The notes beneath the pieces are model-generated. The model was not told where the DNA came from. It ran no database searches and worked only from the letters and a program-made list of their open reading frames with translations. From Campylobacteraceae bacterium (GTDB lineage: Bacteria > Campylobacterota > Campylobacteria > Campylobacterales > Sulfurovaceae): a stretch of 64,000 bases of DNA. Position numbers and translations under genes: made by a program. This document shows, piece after piece, positions 1 to 10,335 of the stretch. The stretch spans positions 18,966 to 82,965 of the forward strand of contig JALVTH010000051.1 in assembly GCA_027036015.1 (NCBI GenBank), given 5' to 3'. Position 1 is the stretch's first letter, and each line of letters begins with the position of its first letter.

Positions 1-380
1 TCTTCTTTAATTTCTAAATCCCCCTCTATTTGTCCATTGACATAGCAATTGTTTGCTTCAATTTTTTTTGCTTTTATCAGTGCGCTTTTTCTCACTTCTA
101 AAAGTTCGCACTTAACATCTCCTTGCACTTGCCCCTCAATCCTTAGTGCTTTGGCGTTAATACTTCCTTCAATAATTGCATCTTTACCAACGATTACGGT
201 AGCTTTTGATTCTATGTTTCCTAATATTTGCCCTTTAATAATCATATTTGAACAGCTACTAATATCTCCATGTATTATGGTGCAACTATCAAAAAGATTT
301 TGCTCTCCAGGAGTTGGAATAAGATATTTATTTAAGGAGAGTGAAGCTAAATCTATCTCTTTTTCACTAAAAAAGCCCAT
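1..380 (-). CDS. Bactofilin-family (polymer-forming cytoskeletal) protein, 3' end outside the window
   Basis: Minus strand from ATG at 378-380 reads MGFFSEKEIDLASLSLNKYLIPTPGEQNLFDSCTIIHGDISSCSNMIIKGQILGNIESKATVIVGKDAIIEGSINAKALRIEGQVQGDVKCEVLRVRKSALIKAKKIEANNCYVNGQIEGDLEI, with the typical beta-helix G.I...I.G.I.G.V repeats. Not in the ORF track because it runs off the edge. Confidence 0.85.
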   Translation of the reverse strand, partial: MGFFSEKEIDLASLSLNKYLIPTPGEQNLFDSCTIIHGDISSCSNMIIKGQILGNIESKATVIVGKDAIIEGSINAKALRIEGQVQGDVKCELLEVRKSALIKAKKIEANNCYVNGQIEGDLEIKE

Positions 381-450
381 CTTCGCTCCTTTCTTCTTTT
401 TTATTCTACACGAAGATGAGCAGTAAAAAGATTTTTATTACAATTTGAAA

Positions 451-1422
451 TTATTTTTCTTTTTGCTCTTTGGCTAAGATATCTTTTACAATTTTATAGC
501 CATGATTCAAAGCTATAGCAATTGAACCGCCGCTTTTAAAAGCAATATCTCCAGCAATATAAATTCCAGGAACTGAAGTTTCAAGGTTTTCTTTAAAAAT
601 TGGCTCACCCCTGCTATCAAGCTCTAAATTGGCATTTTTCAAAAAGTCAACTGGAGTCGTTCCACCAATTGCATAAATGACTCTATCAAAAACCTCACTT
701 GTTCCATCTTTAAAATTAACTTTTACTTTACCCTCTTCATCTTCAAGTGATTCAATATCCACACCAAGTTTTGGCTTTACTTTTCCTTCATCAAATGCTT
801 TTTGAATCAACTTCTTATTGGTTGGATTTGGGCGTGTAAGAGCCTCTCTTCTATAATTTAGAGTTACATCATTATATTTTGCAAGCTCAACTGCATATTC
901 AGTTGCACTATCGCCCCCACCAACTACTAAAATTTTTTCACCTTCATTGCACTTATCCAAATTAAAATTAACTCTACTTCTAATTGAAGCTGGAATTTTA
1001 TAACTTGGCTTATTGGGTTTTCCCATTCTTCCAATTGCTATTACAACATATTTAGAAAAAAACTCTCCTTTGCTTGAGCGAACTTTAAAAGTGCCATCTT
1101 CTTGCTTTGTAATTTTGTCAACTTCACAATTAAAATAGGCATCAATTTTATGTTCGTCAATCAAATTGTCAAAAAAATCAAGAGTGCTTTCTTTTGTTCC
1201 ATCCATAAATGGGATATTTCCTTCAATTTCAACAATTTGCCCTTGCCAATCTTTGTCAACTCTTTTGTTATCTTTGTAAAATTTACGGATCGTATCTGAG
1301 TGGTTGTCACTTTTTTCCAAAAGTAAAATATTTTCTATTCCAAAAACTTTTGCTTCAACGGCAGTTCCTATTCCTCCAGGACCACCACCAACAATAATTA
1401 AATCATACACTTTCTCTTGCAT
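451..1422 (-). CDS. NAD(P)/FAD-dependent oxidoreductase (thioredoxin reductase-like / YpdA-like)
   Basis: GGGPGGIGTAVEAKVFG FAD motif, VVGGGDSATEYAVELA NAD(P) motif, C-terminal GIYIAGDIAFKSGGSIAIALNHG. Confidence 0.85.
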   Translation of the reverse strand: MQEKVYDLIIVGGGPGGIGTAVEAKVFGIENILLLEKSDNHSDTIRKFYKDNKRVDKDWQGQIVEIEGNIPFMDGTKESTLDFFDNLIDEHKIDAYFNCEVDKITKQEDGTFKVRSSKGEFFSKYVVIAIGRMGKPNKPSYKIPASIRSRVNFNLDKCNEGEKILVVGGGDSATEYAVELAKYNDVTLNYRREALTRPNPTNKKLIQKAFDEGKVKPKLGVDIESLEDEEGKVKVNFKDGTSEVFDRVIYAIGGTTPVDFLKNANLELDSRGEPIFKENLETSVPGIYIAGDIAFKSGGSIAIALNHGYKIVKDILAKEQKEK

Positions 1423-1532
1423 TATCGTTCCTTATAAAAAATTTTTATTATTGTAAAATAAAAAAGATATTTTATGCAAGCTTCATTTCAAAGTAGGATA
1501 AAAAGAATTTAAAATGTAGAAAAAATATACAA

Positions 1533-1566
1533 TTTTTAGCAAAAGCTCAAAGGCTTTTGCTAAAAA
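1533..1566. terminator. Intrinsic terminator (14-bp perfect stem) between purB and the oxidoreductase gene
   Basis: TTTTTAGCAAAAGC-tcaaag-GCTTTTGCTAAAAA. Confidence 0.75.
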
Positions 1567-1568
1567 AG

Positions 1569-2903
1569 TTATTCTTGTTCAAAAACGCGTTTAAATATAG
1601 CATCTATATTTTTTGTATAATAATCATAGTTAAAGCACTCTCTAATTTGCTCTTCGCTCAGTTTTTCACGTAACTCTTTATCTTCAAGCAGATATTGCAA
1701 AAAGAGACTATCGCCATTTTCATTAATTGCTGGCTTTCCTTTTTGTAAATCTTCCCATACTTTCATAGCATTTCGCTGCACAATTTTATAAGCATCTTCT
1801 CTACTTACTCCAGCTTTTGGAAGCTCTAAAAGCACTCTTTGGCTAAAAACAAGCCCACCAGTTAAATTAAGATTTTTCATCATATTCTCTGGCATTACAG
1901 TTAAATTTGAAATAACATTATTAAAGCGATGGAGCATAAAATCTGTTGTAATAAAGCTATCTGGAAGCCAAAAGCGCTCTGTAGAGCTATGGCTAATATC
2001 ACGTTCATGCCAAAGGGCTACATTTTCCATTGCAGGAATAACAAAAGCTCGAATAATTCTTGCAAGCCCTGTGAGATTTTCAGTTAAAATTGGATTTCTT
2101 TTATGCGGCATTGCGGAGCTTCCTTTTTGCCCTTTTGCAAAATATTCTTCTGCTTCATACACTTCAGTTCTTTGCCAATGTCTCACTTGTACAGCAAATT
2201 TTTCGATTGAGCTTGCTAAAAGTGCTAAAGCACTTGCTAATCTTGCATAGCGATCTCTTTGAATTACTTGATTGCTCACAGGAGCAGGTTTAAGATTAAG
2301 CTCTTTCATTGCAAGCTCTTCAAGTTCAAGTGGAGCATGCGCAAAATTCCCCATCGCACCACTAACTTGCCCAACACTAATGACTTCAAGAGTTTCTTGC
2401 AAATTTTTAAGATGTCTTCTCATCTCATCATACCATACAGCCAAAACTAAACCAAATGTAATTGGCTCTCCATGAATGCCGTGGCTTCTTCCAACCATTA
2501 AGGTATATTTATGCTCAAGTGCTCTTTTTTTGATGGATTCCATCACCATTTTTACATCTTCAATAATAAGCTTTAGACTATCTCTCATTTGAAGAGCCAT
2601 GGCAGTATCAATTGTATCTGAGCTTGTCATACCATAATGAAACCAACGGCTCTCTTTGCCTAAACTTTCAGCTACACTTGTTGTAAAAGCAATTAAATCG
2701 TGTTTGGTCTCTTTTTCTATCTCATCAATTCTTTTAATATCAAATTTAGCGTTTTTAATAATTTTTTTGGCATCTTCATCTGGAATTAGCCCCAATTTAT
2801 TCCAAGCTTTTACAACGGCAAGCTCCACATCAAGCCATGCTTGATATTTCGCTTGAAGTGTCCATTTTTCTTTCATCTCTTTGCGTGCATATCTCTCAAC
2901 CAT
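1569..2903 (-). CDS. purB: Adenylosuccinate lyase
   Basis: MVERYARKEMKEKW start; fumarase/ASL signature GSSAMPHKRNP; full length 444 aa. Confidence 0.95.
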   Translation of the reverse strand: MVERYARKEMKEKWTLQAKYQAWLDVELAVVKAWNKLGLIPDEDAKKIIKNAKFDIKRIDEIEKETKHDLIAFTTSVAESLGKESRWFHYGMTSSDTIDTAMALQMRDSLKLIIEDVKMVMESIKKRALEHKYTLMVGRSHGIHGEPITFGLVLAVWYDEMRRHLKNLQETLEVISVGQVSGAMGNFAHAPLELEELAMKELNLKPAPVSNQVIQRDRYARLASALALLASSIEKFAVQVRHWQRTEVYEAEEYFAKGQKGSSAMPHKRNPILTENLTGLARIIRAFVIPAMENVALWHERDISHSSTERFWLPDSFITTDFMLHRFNNVISNLTVMPENMMKNLNLTGGLVFSQRVLLELPKAGVSREDAYKIVQRNAMKVWEDLQKGKPAINENGDSLFLQYLLEDKELREKLSEEQIRECFNYDYYTKNIDAIFKRVFEQE

Positions 2904-2958
2904 ACTTTTCCTTTTTTTTGGGCTATTTTACACAAAAATTACTTGCAAGAAGAAGTGT

Positions 2959-3870
2959 TTACTTTTTTGGAGTTATTTCAAAATAAACAAGTGTGGTTTT
3001 TGCCAAAATATTATTATTGTCATCACTAATTAAAAGGTATCTTCCCTTCCCTACTCTTGTTAATCCTTCAAAATTTTCCATTCCAAAAAACTTATTAATT
3101 TTTAGCTTTGCCACCAACTCTTTTTGACAAAAAGTATTGAGACACTTTGTAGGATCAATTCGAACTAAATTGACTTCAAAATCTCCTATAAACCAATTAA
3201 ACGCCCGCTCCAAAATTAAAAAACTTCCATCATCCATCACTTCTATTTCAGCAATGCCGTTTCTGCTAATTGGCTCCATTAAAAAGTGCCAAAAACTGTT
3301 ACTGGTTGAATAGATTGTTTGATAAATTCTTTTTGTTCCTCTTTTGGGATATTCTAAAGCAGTAATAAGCCCATACTTTGGATGAAACGCCAAAGATTCT
3401 AACGATTTATTACTTGAGCTAACTTCTACATTTTGCAACTGCTTTGGCAGGGGAATTTCTTTTAATCTCACTCCTTTTTTGCTAAATTGAAAAATTTTTG
3501 TTATACGCTCAAAACTAATATATAAATTTCCTTTCTCATCAAGTGCCATTCCCTCGCTATCTCTTTGATTTCTTGGTAAAATTTTGCCATTTTTATCTTT
3601 GAGCGAGTATGCATGAAGTGGCTCAAGTAAAAAGCTATCTTTGCTAAAAACAGCAAAGAAACTAAAAAGTACTCCCTTATCGCTTATAAAAAAGAGCTTA
3701 GAAGTATTTTTATCATAAACGACATCGGATATTTCACAAAATTTTTTACCATCAACTCTGTAGTGCAACTCTTTTACTTTGAGCACTTTTACTTCGTATC
3801 GAGGGCTTAAAGGAAATAGTTCAAAGGCTTGTAAACTTGCAAAAAATAAAAAAATCCAAACTCTATACAT
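2959..3870 (-). CDS. Esterase-like activity of phytase family protein, exported
   Basis: Signal peptide-like N-terminus; SDKGVLFSF, DSEGMALDEKGNLYISFE, NFEGLTRVGKGRYLLISDDNNN motifs. Confidence 0.7.
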   Translation of the reverse strand: MYRVWIFLFFASLQAFELFPLSPRYEVKVLKVKELHYRVDGKKFCEISDVVYDKNTSKLFFISDKGVLFSFFAVFSKDSFLLEPLHAYSLKDKNGKILPRNQRDSEGMALDEKGNLYISFERITKIFQFSKKGVRLKEIPLPKQLQNVEVSSSNKSLESLAFHPKYGLITALEYPKRGTKRIYQTIYSTSNSFWHFLMEPISRNGIAEIEVMDDGSFLILERAFNWFIGDFEVNLVRIDPTKCLNTFCQKELVAKLKINKFFGMENFEGLTRVGKGRYLLISDDNNNILAKTTLVYFEITPKK

Positions 3871-3880
3871 AAACTTTCAC

Positions 3881-6148
3881 TTAATTATAATATCCATAGC
3901 CATAATAGCCATCTTTTGACTCTTTAGCATCGTTATATACAATACCAAGCCCTCTTACTTGCTCCTCTTTGAGTTTATCTACATTTTTTAAAAAGCTTTT
4001 TTTTGAATAGTTTTCTCTAACAATATATAAATTTACGTCACTTAATTCCATAATCACTCTTGCATCAGAAACGAGTCCAAGAGGCGGCGTATCTAAAACG
4101 ATAACATCATAGACTTCTCTTAGTCGCTCAATAAGCTCTTTAAAGACTCTTGAATTAATAAGCTCACTTGGATTTGGAGGAATTGGTCCAGAAGTAATAA
4201 CATCTAAATTTTCATAGTTGCTTTGTGCAATTATTTCATAAAGCAAGCTCTTACCCGAAAGATAGGTGCTAAGCCCTTTTTCATTACTTAAATTAAATTT
4301 TTCATGAAGTGTTGGCTTTCGCATATCACCATTGATGATGATGGTTTTAAGACCTGTCATGCTAATAATGGTAGCCAAATTAACCGAAATAAAGGTTTTT
4401 CCTTCGCCTGCAATCGTAGAGGTAATTGCAATGATTTTCTTTTCCTCTTTTACCATAAATTGTAAATTAGTTCTTAAAGAGCGAAAACTCTCTGCAATGG
4501 CTGACTTTGGCTCTTTTGAAACGATAATATTTTCAGCGTGCTTATTTACGTGAGGAATAACGCCAACAAGTGGAATTGAACTTAATTTTTCTACCTCATC
4601 TTTTGATTCTATTTTATCACTTAAGAGATATCGCATAAAGGCTAATATCATACCCAAAATAAAGCCAATAACGGCTCCTAAAATTAAAATAAGTTTCTTT
4701 TTAGGTTTAATTGGTTTATCGGGAAGTTCAGCCTTATCAATGACCCTATTACTGCTTATGGTTGAGGCTTTAATAATTGAACTTTCGTTTCTTTTTTCTA
4801 ACAAATAAGAGTAAATTTTTTCGTTAACTAAGAATTTTCGTTTTAAATTGGTTAATATCTTTTCGTTTTCTGGAAGACTTTCTATAATATTATTAGCTTT
4901 GGCTATCTCTTTTCTTAAATAGATCTCTTTTTGATGTAAAATTTCAAGCGTTGATTTGATATTTTTAAAAATAAGGCGTTTTAATTGTATGATTGATTTG
5001 GTCACTTTAATAACTTCTGGATGGGCACTGGTGTAATCTTGCAAAAGCATTCGTTTTTTAATGATTGCATTTTGCAATTGCTCCAATAAATAAGCAAGTG
5101 TTTGAGAATTTGCTCCTAAGCCAACGATTGAGAGATTCTCAATTCCATAGCCTTGTTGAATTTGCTTATATAAAAGTTGCACCGCTTTTTTTTGCAAAAG
5201 GAGTTGCTGAAGCTGAGTTTCAAGTTGTGAAACTCTTTGTAAAACAGCTTGTGCTTTAGAACTTAAACTAATTAAATTACTCTCTTTTTTAAATTCTGAA
5301 AGCTTATCTTCTGATGAACGAAGATTTTTAGTAATTTCTTTAAGTTGCTTATCAATAAATTGCAATTTTAGTGTTGCTTCTTTAGTTTTTCTCTCAATAC
5401 TTTGATCTAAGTAGGCTTTTGCAAGGGCGTTGACGTATTCTTTGGCTCTTAGGGCAACGTTGTCTTCAAATTCAATTAAAATAATTGCAGCTTTTGGCGT
5501 AATTGGTTTTACGGTTAATCGTTTTCTCAATTTATCGGCAATCTTTTTTGGATTACTTGCAACAAATAAATACTTTTTAAAAGTAGTTGGCGCTACTTTT
5601 TTTACCGTAATTTCAAAAAATCTATTTTTTATTGCTTCGTTATAGCGAAACTCTTTATCCAACGAAGAGCCATCTGGCAATTGTTTCACGACTAATCGAA
5701 ATTTTTGCTTATTAATTGGATAGATATAAAACTTTATTCCATACCCTTTCTTTATATCAATAAGAAAGGGTGATTCTTTATAGAGTTCTTGCTTTTTGTA
5801 ATTTTTAATTCCATAATAATGATGCACAAAATCAACGTGTTTTAACGCCATATTGGCAACAAAACGTGATTTAACAATTTCAATTTCTGTTTGTATATTG
5901 GTTGATTCTTTGCCAATGGCTGAACTTAATAAATCTTGGATATTGGCTGAGCCTGGCTCTTTTACACCAATTTCAATCGTGGTTGAGGCTTTATAGATGT
6001 TTGGATGAAAATAGATATAAACAAATGCAATAGCAGTTGTTAAAAGCATTAAAAAAATAATGGAGTATTTATACTTTAGAGGAATTTCAATCAGCTTTTG
6101 AAAACTTATCTCATCAACGTCATACTTTTCTCTCATTTTATGCCCCAT
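3881..6148 (-). CDS. Polysaccharide chain-length regulator / tyrosine autokinase (Wzc/ExoP type)
   Basis: Wzz N-terminus, coiled-coil, Walker A-like STIAGEGKTFISVNLA, Walker B-like VIVLDTPP, Tyr-rich C-terminus YYGYGYYN. Confidence 0.9.
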   Translation of the reverse strand: MGHKMREKYDVDEISFQKLIEIPLKYKYSIIFLMLLTTAIAFVYIYFHPNIYKASTTIEIGVKEPGSANIQDLLSSAIGKESTNIQTEIEIVKSRFVANMALKHVDFVHHYYGIKNYKKQELYKESPFLIDIKKGYGIKFYIYPINKQKFRLVVKQLPDGSSLDKEFRYNEAIKNRFFEITVKKVAPTTFKKYLFVASNPKKIADKLRKRLTVKPITPKAAIILIEFEDNVALRAKEYVNALAKAYLDQSIERKTKEATLKLQFIDKQLKEITKNLRSSEDKLSEFKKESNLISLSSKAQAVLQRVSQLETQLQQLLLQKKAVQLLYKQIQQGYGIENLSIVGLGANSQTLAYLLEQLQNAIIKKRMLLQDYTSAHPEVIKVTKSIIQLKRLIFKNIKSTLEILHQKEIYLRKEIAKANNIIESLPENEKILTNLKRKFLVNEKIYSYLLEKRNESSIIKASTISSNRVIDKAELPDKPIKPKKKLILILGAVIGFILGMILAFMRYLLSDKIESKDEVEKLSSIPLVGVIPHVNKHAENIIVSKEPKSAIAESFRSLRTNLQFMVKEEKKIIAITSTIAGEGKTFISVNLATIISMTGLKTIIINGDMRKPTLHEKFNLSNEKGLSTYLSGKSLLYEIIAQSNYENLDVITSGPIPPNPSELINSRVFKELIERLREVYDVIVLDTPPLGLVSDARVIMELSDVNLYIVRENYSKKSFLKNVDKLKEEQVRGLGIVYNDAKESKDGYYGYGYYN

Positions 6149-6214
6149 TTTTCTTTTAGATTAATTGTAGCACTAATTTTAATAAGGGCTTAGAAAATAT
6201 AAAAAAATGTCATA

Positions 6215-6979
6215 TTATCGATGCAAAATTACTCTTTTTATACTATTTTTAAGCGCTCTGACAAAAAATATTTTATACCACTGCTTTTCATCTTTTGCCC
6301 AGTGTTCTGGATGAATATTAAACATTACTTGTTGTGGTAAAAGATTATTTTTTATTGCTTCAATGATATCTTGCGTACTTTTAAAATGAAATTCAAATAC
6401 ACTTTCTACTTTATCCCTTCGATTAAAAGCCCCATTATTCCACGATCTACTTGCATCGGTAATATAAGCAACTTTGTTAAAATTTAAATCAAAATAGGGT
6501 TCACTCAAAATGCCATACTCTTTATAGTTATACTTTTCCCAAAGCAATCTACTATCCCATTTTGAAGCAGGTCTTCCATGCATTGCAATACTTTTAATAG
6601 GATAAAGAACTCTTAGGCGGTATAAATTATGCTCAAAATCTTTAATTGCAGCCTCAAAATCACCTTTTGCTATTGCTAAAGATTCGTAGTGATAACCAAT
6701 TTCGTGCCCTAAAAAGCTAATTTCTTTAATAGTTTTTGATTTAAAGGTTACTGGAATCGTTCGAAAATAATAGGTTGCTTGAATATTAAGTGAGCTCTCC
6801 AACCTTGCCATTGCCAAGGCGTTTAAAGGGCTTCTATCAACGTCATGTCGCATCAAAACATACTTTTTTTGGGGATTAAGAGGCATACTAAAGTAATCTT
6901 CCATTTTAACAAATTCATATTTTGCCTTTAATAGCTCTTGTAAAAGCGTTTGATAAATTTCTAAAGTAAAATCTTTCAT
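6215..6979 (-). CDS. Polysaccharide deacetylase-like protein
   Basis: LMRHDVDRSPLNAL, GHEIGYHYE, FNIHPEHW: NodB-like metal-site pattern. Confidence 0.65.
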   Translation of the reverse strand: MKDFTLEIYQTLLQELLKAKYEFVKMEDYFSMPLNPQKKYVLMRHDVDRSPLNALAMARLESSLNIQATYYFRTIPVTFKSKTIKEISFLGHEIGYHYESLAIAKGDFEAAIKDFEHNLYRLRVLYPIKSIAMHGRPASKWDSRLLWEKYNYKEYGILSEPYFDLNFNKVAYITDASRSWNNGAFNRRDKVESVFEFHFKSTQDIIEAIKNNLLPQQVMFNIHPEHWAKDEKQWYKIFFVRALKNSIKRVILHR

Positions 6980-7058
6980 TTTTTCTTCCTTTAAATCTTA
7001 GCTTAACAATTTTATATCCTTTTTTCCATATATTTTTAAACTTTTTGTCAACTGTTAA

Positions 7059-8081
7059 TCAATATTTTGCTTTTAGGTTTTGTTTGATAAAATCTATTAA
7101 AAATTTTGTTACATCAATTTTTTGTGCAAGCATTTTGTCTCTTCTTTTGATGAACTCCTCTTTTGGCAAGTTTAAAATTTCATTTGCTTTTTGAACAATA
7201 TTCTTTCCATCTTTTAAATGAAACACCAAGCCAAATTGCTCTTGTTCTTTAATGGTATAGGCTTCTAAAGAGTTAATATAAATTGCAGGAGTTCCAAGCA
7301 TTGCACACTCACTTGCCATTGTTGCCCCCTCACCTATAAAAAGCGAAGCATATGCCATTACATCATGTATTTTGTTTGGCGCTATTTTTAAGCGATATTG
7401 CTCTAAGAACTTTGGCAACTCTCCTTCAGAAGATATAAAAACTTTATAATTTTTAGATAGTTCCAAAACGATTTTTTCTTTCTCTTTTATGCCGCTTTGC
7501 CCTCTATCGTGCGTGGCATTCCATGAAACAAAGCGAACCAAAATAAACTTTTCATCTTTTCTTATGCCAAGTTCCTTTGAGATAGCTTCATTTGGTTGAA
7601 AGTAGTTTGGATGCAAATAAGCAAGTTCATGATAGCCATCATAAACTACAAGTTTTTCTTTTGGCAAGTTTTTTGGATAACCAGCACTTGAGACAAAAAT
7701 TTTTTGAGTAAATGGTAAATAGAGTTTTACTTGCTCCATATTAAAGGTATCTTCAAAACAAAAGTGAGGCTTTCTTAAAAGAGATGCCGTATGTGCCGCA
7801 TACATTGAACCAGCACTTAAAAACAAATCTGGCTTAAACTTTAATGCAGTAAGTGTCTCTAACAAATCAAATTTAACTAAACCAAATATTTTTCCAGCTA
7901 ATGTTTTATATTTTTTGCCAAAATTTACATAGGAAAAATGAAAACTTTTTAAAAGCTCTATTTCAAACTCTTTATCTCGACATGTAAAAAGCACTTTACC
8001 GCCATTTTCCTCTGCCCATTTGGCAAAATTTTTAAAAATATGCACATGAGCTGGATGGCCAATATCAATTAAAACTCTCAT
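7059..8081 (-). CDS. DUF354-family glycosyltransferase-like protein
   Basis: MRVLIDIGHPAHVHIFKNF N-terminus; GEGATMASECAMLGTPAIYIN GT-B-like C-terminal motif. Confidence 0.75.
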   Translation of the reverse strand: MRVLIDIGHPAHVHIFKNFAKWAEENGGKVLFTCRDKEFEIELLKSFHFSYVNFGKKYKTLAGKIFGLVKFDLLETLTALKFKPDLFLSAGSMYAAHTASLLRKPHFCFEDTFNMEQVKLYLPFTQKIFVSSAGYPKNLPKEKLVVYDGYHELAYLHPNYFQPNEAISKELGIRKDEKFILVRFVSWNATHDRGQSGIKEKEKIVLELSKNYKVFISSEGELPKFLEQYRLKIAPNKIHDVMAYASLFIGEGATMASECAMLGTPAIYINSLEAYTIKEQEQFGLVFHLKDGKNIVQKANEILNLPKEEFIKRRDKMLAQKIDVTKFLIDFIKQNLKAKY

Positions 8082-9052
8082 CTACCATACCTTAGCTTTT
8101 TGTAAAATTGCTTCGCTTTGAGTTTAAAAAAGTTAAAAAAAGTATCATTATAAATTTGATAATATGGGGTTCGCTCTCCTCCAAATTTGCGATAAAGTGG
8201 CTCTACACCTGGAAGCATTGAACCTTCAAAATCAAAATATTCACATTTTTTATGGAAATATTTTATTGCTTCATAAATCATGTATGTATTAGCTCCTCTT
8301 GGCATATTTTTTATATCAATCCCATTTAGCAAAAAATAGGCTGACTTTTTCTCAAAAACAATTCCTGCGGCTGCAACACACTCTCCTTTAAAACAGGCTC
8401 CAAAACTTTTAAAAACTCCTCTTTTTTTTAGCGTTTCAACATAGTGGTAGAGTCTTTCTTTACTAAATGGGGCTTTGCCACCTTGCCTTAAAAAAGTTTT
8501 ATTAACTAAGTCCCATAAAATCTCAAACTCAATATCTTCTCTTATCTCTACACCACTTTTTTGTCCTTTTTTAATGTTGTTTTTAACGATTCCATAATGA
8601 AAATTATTATAAATTGCTTCCAAAGAGTTTTTATTGTTAATTCGGTAGGTATAGCGCGTTTTTTGGCTAAATCCATACCAAGAAAGAGGAATCCAATTAG
8701 TAAAATTTGGATGAAAATAGTAATCAAAGCTTTTTATTTTTTGGCACTCTTTTGCAATAAGCTCCATTGCCTTATATTCGCTTGATTCTCTTTTGTGTTT
8801 ATTAGATGAGCCTTTTTCAAACAAAATACCTAAATATTTATCAAGCATTGGATTGGCATACGTTTTAAGTTCATTTTTTGCTAAAACAATTCCAGCAACA
8901 ATTTTGTTATTTTTTTGCACCGTTAAAATGTCGTAAGTTACATCTAACGCATCCAAATACCAAGTTTTTGCAAAGAGTGAGCCTTGCGGCGAATCTTCGA
9001 TAAACTCGTTCCATTTCTCAAAATCACTTTTTTTTAGATATCTTAATTCCAT
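8078..9052 (-). CDS. FemAB/GNAT-fold aminoacyl- or acyltransferase in polysaccharide cluster
   Basis: Length and motif pattern (FDFEGSMLPGVEPLYRKFGGERTPYYQI) typical of FemAB-like acyltransferases; overlaps the next gene by 4 bp. Confidence 0.7.
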   Translation of the reverse strand: MELRYLKKSDFEKWNEFIEDSPQGSLFAKTWYLDALDVTYDILTVQKNNKIVAGIVLAKNELKTYANPMLDKYLGILFEKGSSNKHKRESSEYKAMELIAKECQKIKSFDYYFHPNFTNWIPLSWYGFSQKTRYTYRINNKNSLEAIYNNFHYGIVKNNIKKGQKSGVEIREDIEFEILWDLVNKTFLRQGGKAPFSKERLYHYVETLKKRGVFKSFGACFKGECVAAAGIVFEKKSAYFLLNGIDIKNMPRGANTYMIYEAIKYFHKKCEYFDFEGSMLPGVEPLYRKFGGERTPYYQIYNDTFFNFFKLKAKQFYKKLRYGR

Positions 9053-10335
9053 CTTAAAGCCCTATTTTCTACATCAAACTCTATTTTTTGCGCTTCTTTC
9101 CCTTTTTTAAAGAAAGGAAAGAAATAAAGCATCTGATAGATTGGATAAAATAAAATAGCTGAAGCAAAGCTTGTTAATAAAATTCCTATTGGGATAAAAT
9201 ACCATCCCCTAAATTCATAAATAATGCTCCATTGCTTAAAGGTTAAAAAGAGTGTTGTAAATAAAAAAATCATTCCAACAATTCCATATTTAGCCATAAA
9301 GTCGGAAAATCCATTAACGTGAATCAAATGCACACCACTAACGCTATATTCAGTTCGCTCAAATTTTTGTTCGCCATATCCAAAAATTGGCTGCTTTTTC
9401 AAATCCATCCAATCAATTAAAAAACTTCCAAATCGACCAAGTGATCGACTCTCCATATCGGTTCTATCATCTTGCACAAAAGCTACGTATTTATTTCTTG
9501 TTTCATATTCGTGAATAATCTTTTTTTGTAAAAAATCGGCTTTAAAAAATACAACTGCAATAATTGGAATTAAAAGCGAAGCAGAAATTATCTTATAAGC
9601 TGATGGTTTATTAAAAATGTAAAAAGGCACAACAGCAAAGAAAAAAACTGAAAAAGTAGCAGTTGAAAAAGTTGTAATCATGGCAATAATGTATGTTATC
9701 ATATATTTGTCTAAAAGACGAAAACGATTTTCAATCAAGCGAAAAAACATTGCCAAAGTTAAAAATGTTCCAAAACCCTTTGGTTCCCAAGCAAAACCAG
9801 AGTTTCTATATATTCCATTATCATTAAGCGTAAAAATGAAAATATTTTCATACCAATCGCCTCTATAATCAAGAGCTGGAATATTGTGATCGATAACACC
9901 TATAATTGAACGCATCATATCATAATCATAAAGTTGTAGTAAATAAAGAGGCAATGAAATAAGCGCTAAAACATAGGTAGTTTTAGTAAAATAAGGAATG
10001 AACTTTTTCCACAACAATCTAATAAGTAAATATCCATGTAAAACTCGAAAAAGCTCTCTAATGCTTCTTAAATCCAAATAACCAAACTTAATAATATAAA
10101 TTACCCAAAGTCCAATATAAGCGGCTAAAAAATAAAGAAAGGCTTTATCAAATTCATATCCCCTCTCCCAAAAGATATACAAAGTAAAAAGTGCCGATAC
10201 TACGACGGTAATATTACTAACCGTTATCGTATTAGCCGTAGCCGTAATGAAAAATCCAACTAAAAAAAGAAAATAATCCATCTTCTCTTGCGCTATTTTC
10301 ATTACACTCGCCCCAAAGTTAAAAGTCGTCTCCAT
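9043..10335 (-). CDS. O-antigen/exopolysaccharide polymerase-like membrane protein (Wzy-like)
   Basis: Polytopic membrane protein of 430 aa within a Wzx/Wzc cluster; GFAWEPKGFGTFL segment. Confidence 0.65.
   Translation of the reverse strand: METTFNFGASVMKIAQEKMDYFLFLVGFFITATANTITVSNITVVVSALFTLYIFWERGYEFDKAFLYFLAAYIGLWVIYIIKFGYLDLRSIRELFRVLHGYLLIRLLWKKFIPYFTKTTYVLALISLPLYLLQLYDYDMMRSIIGVIDHNIPALDYRGDWYENIFIFTLNDNGIYRNSGFAWEPKGFGTFLTLAMFFRLIENRFRLLDKYMITYIIAMITTFSTATFSVFFFAVVPFYIFNKPSAYKIISASLLIPIIAVVFFKADFLQKKIIHEYETRNKYVAFVQDDRTDMESRSLGRFGSFLIDWMDLKKQPIFGYGEQKFERTEYSVSGVHLIHVNGFSDFMAKYGIVGMIFLFTTLFLTFKQWSIIYEFRGWYFIPIGILLTSFASAILFYPIYQMLYFFPFFKKGKEAQKIEFDVENRALRWN

Noticed and set aside
49-426. 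ORF-track plus-strand ORF at the left edge
   Set aside because: Antisense shadow of the bactofilin gene, which has clear family motifs on the minus strand.
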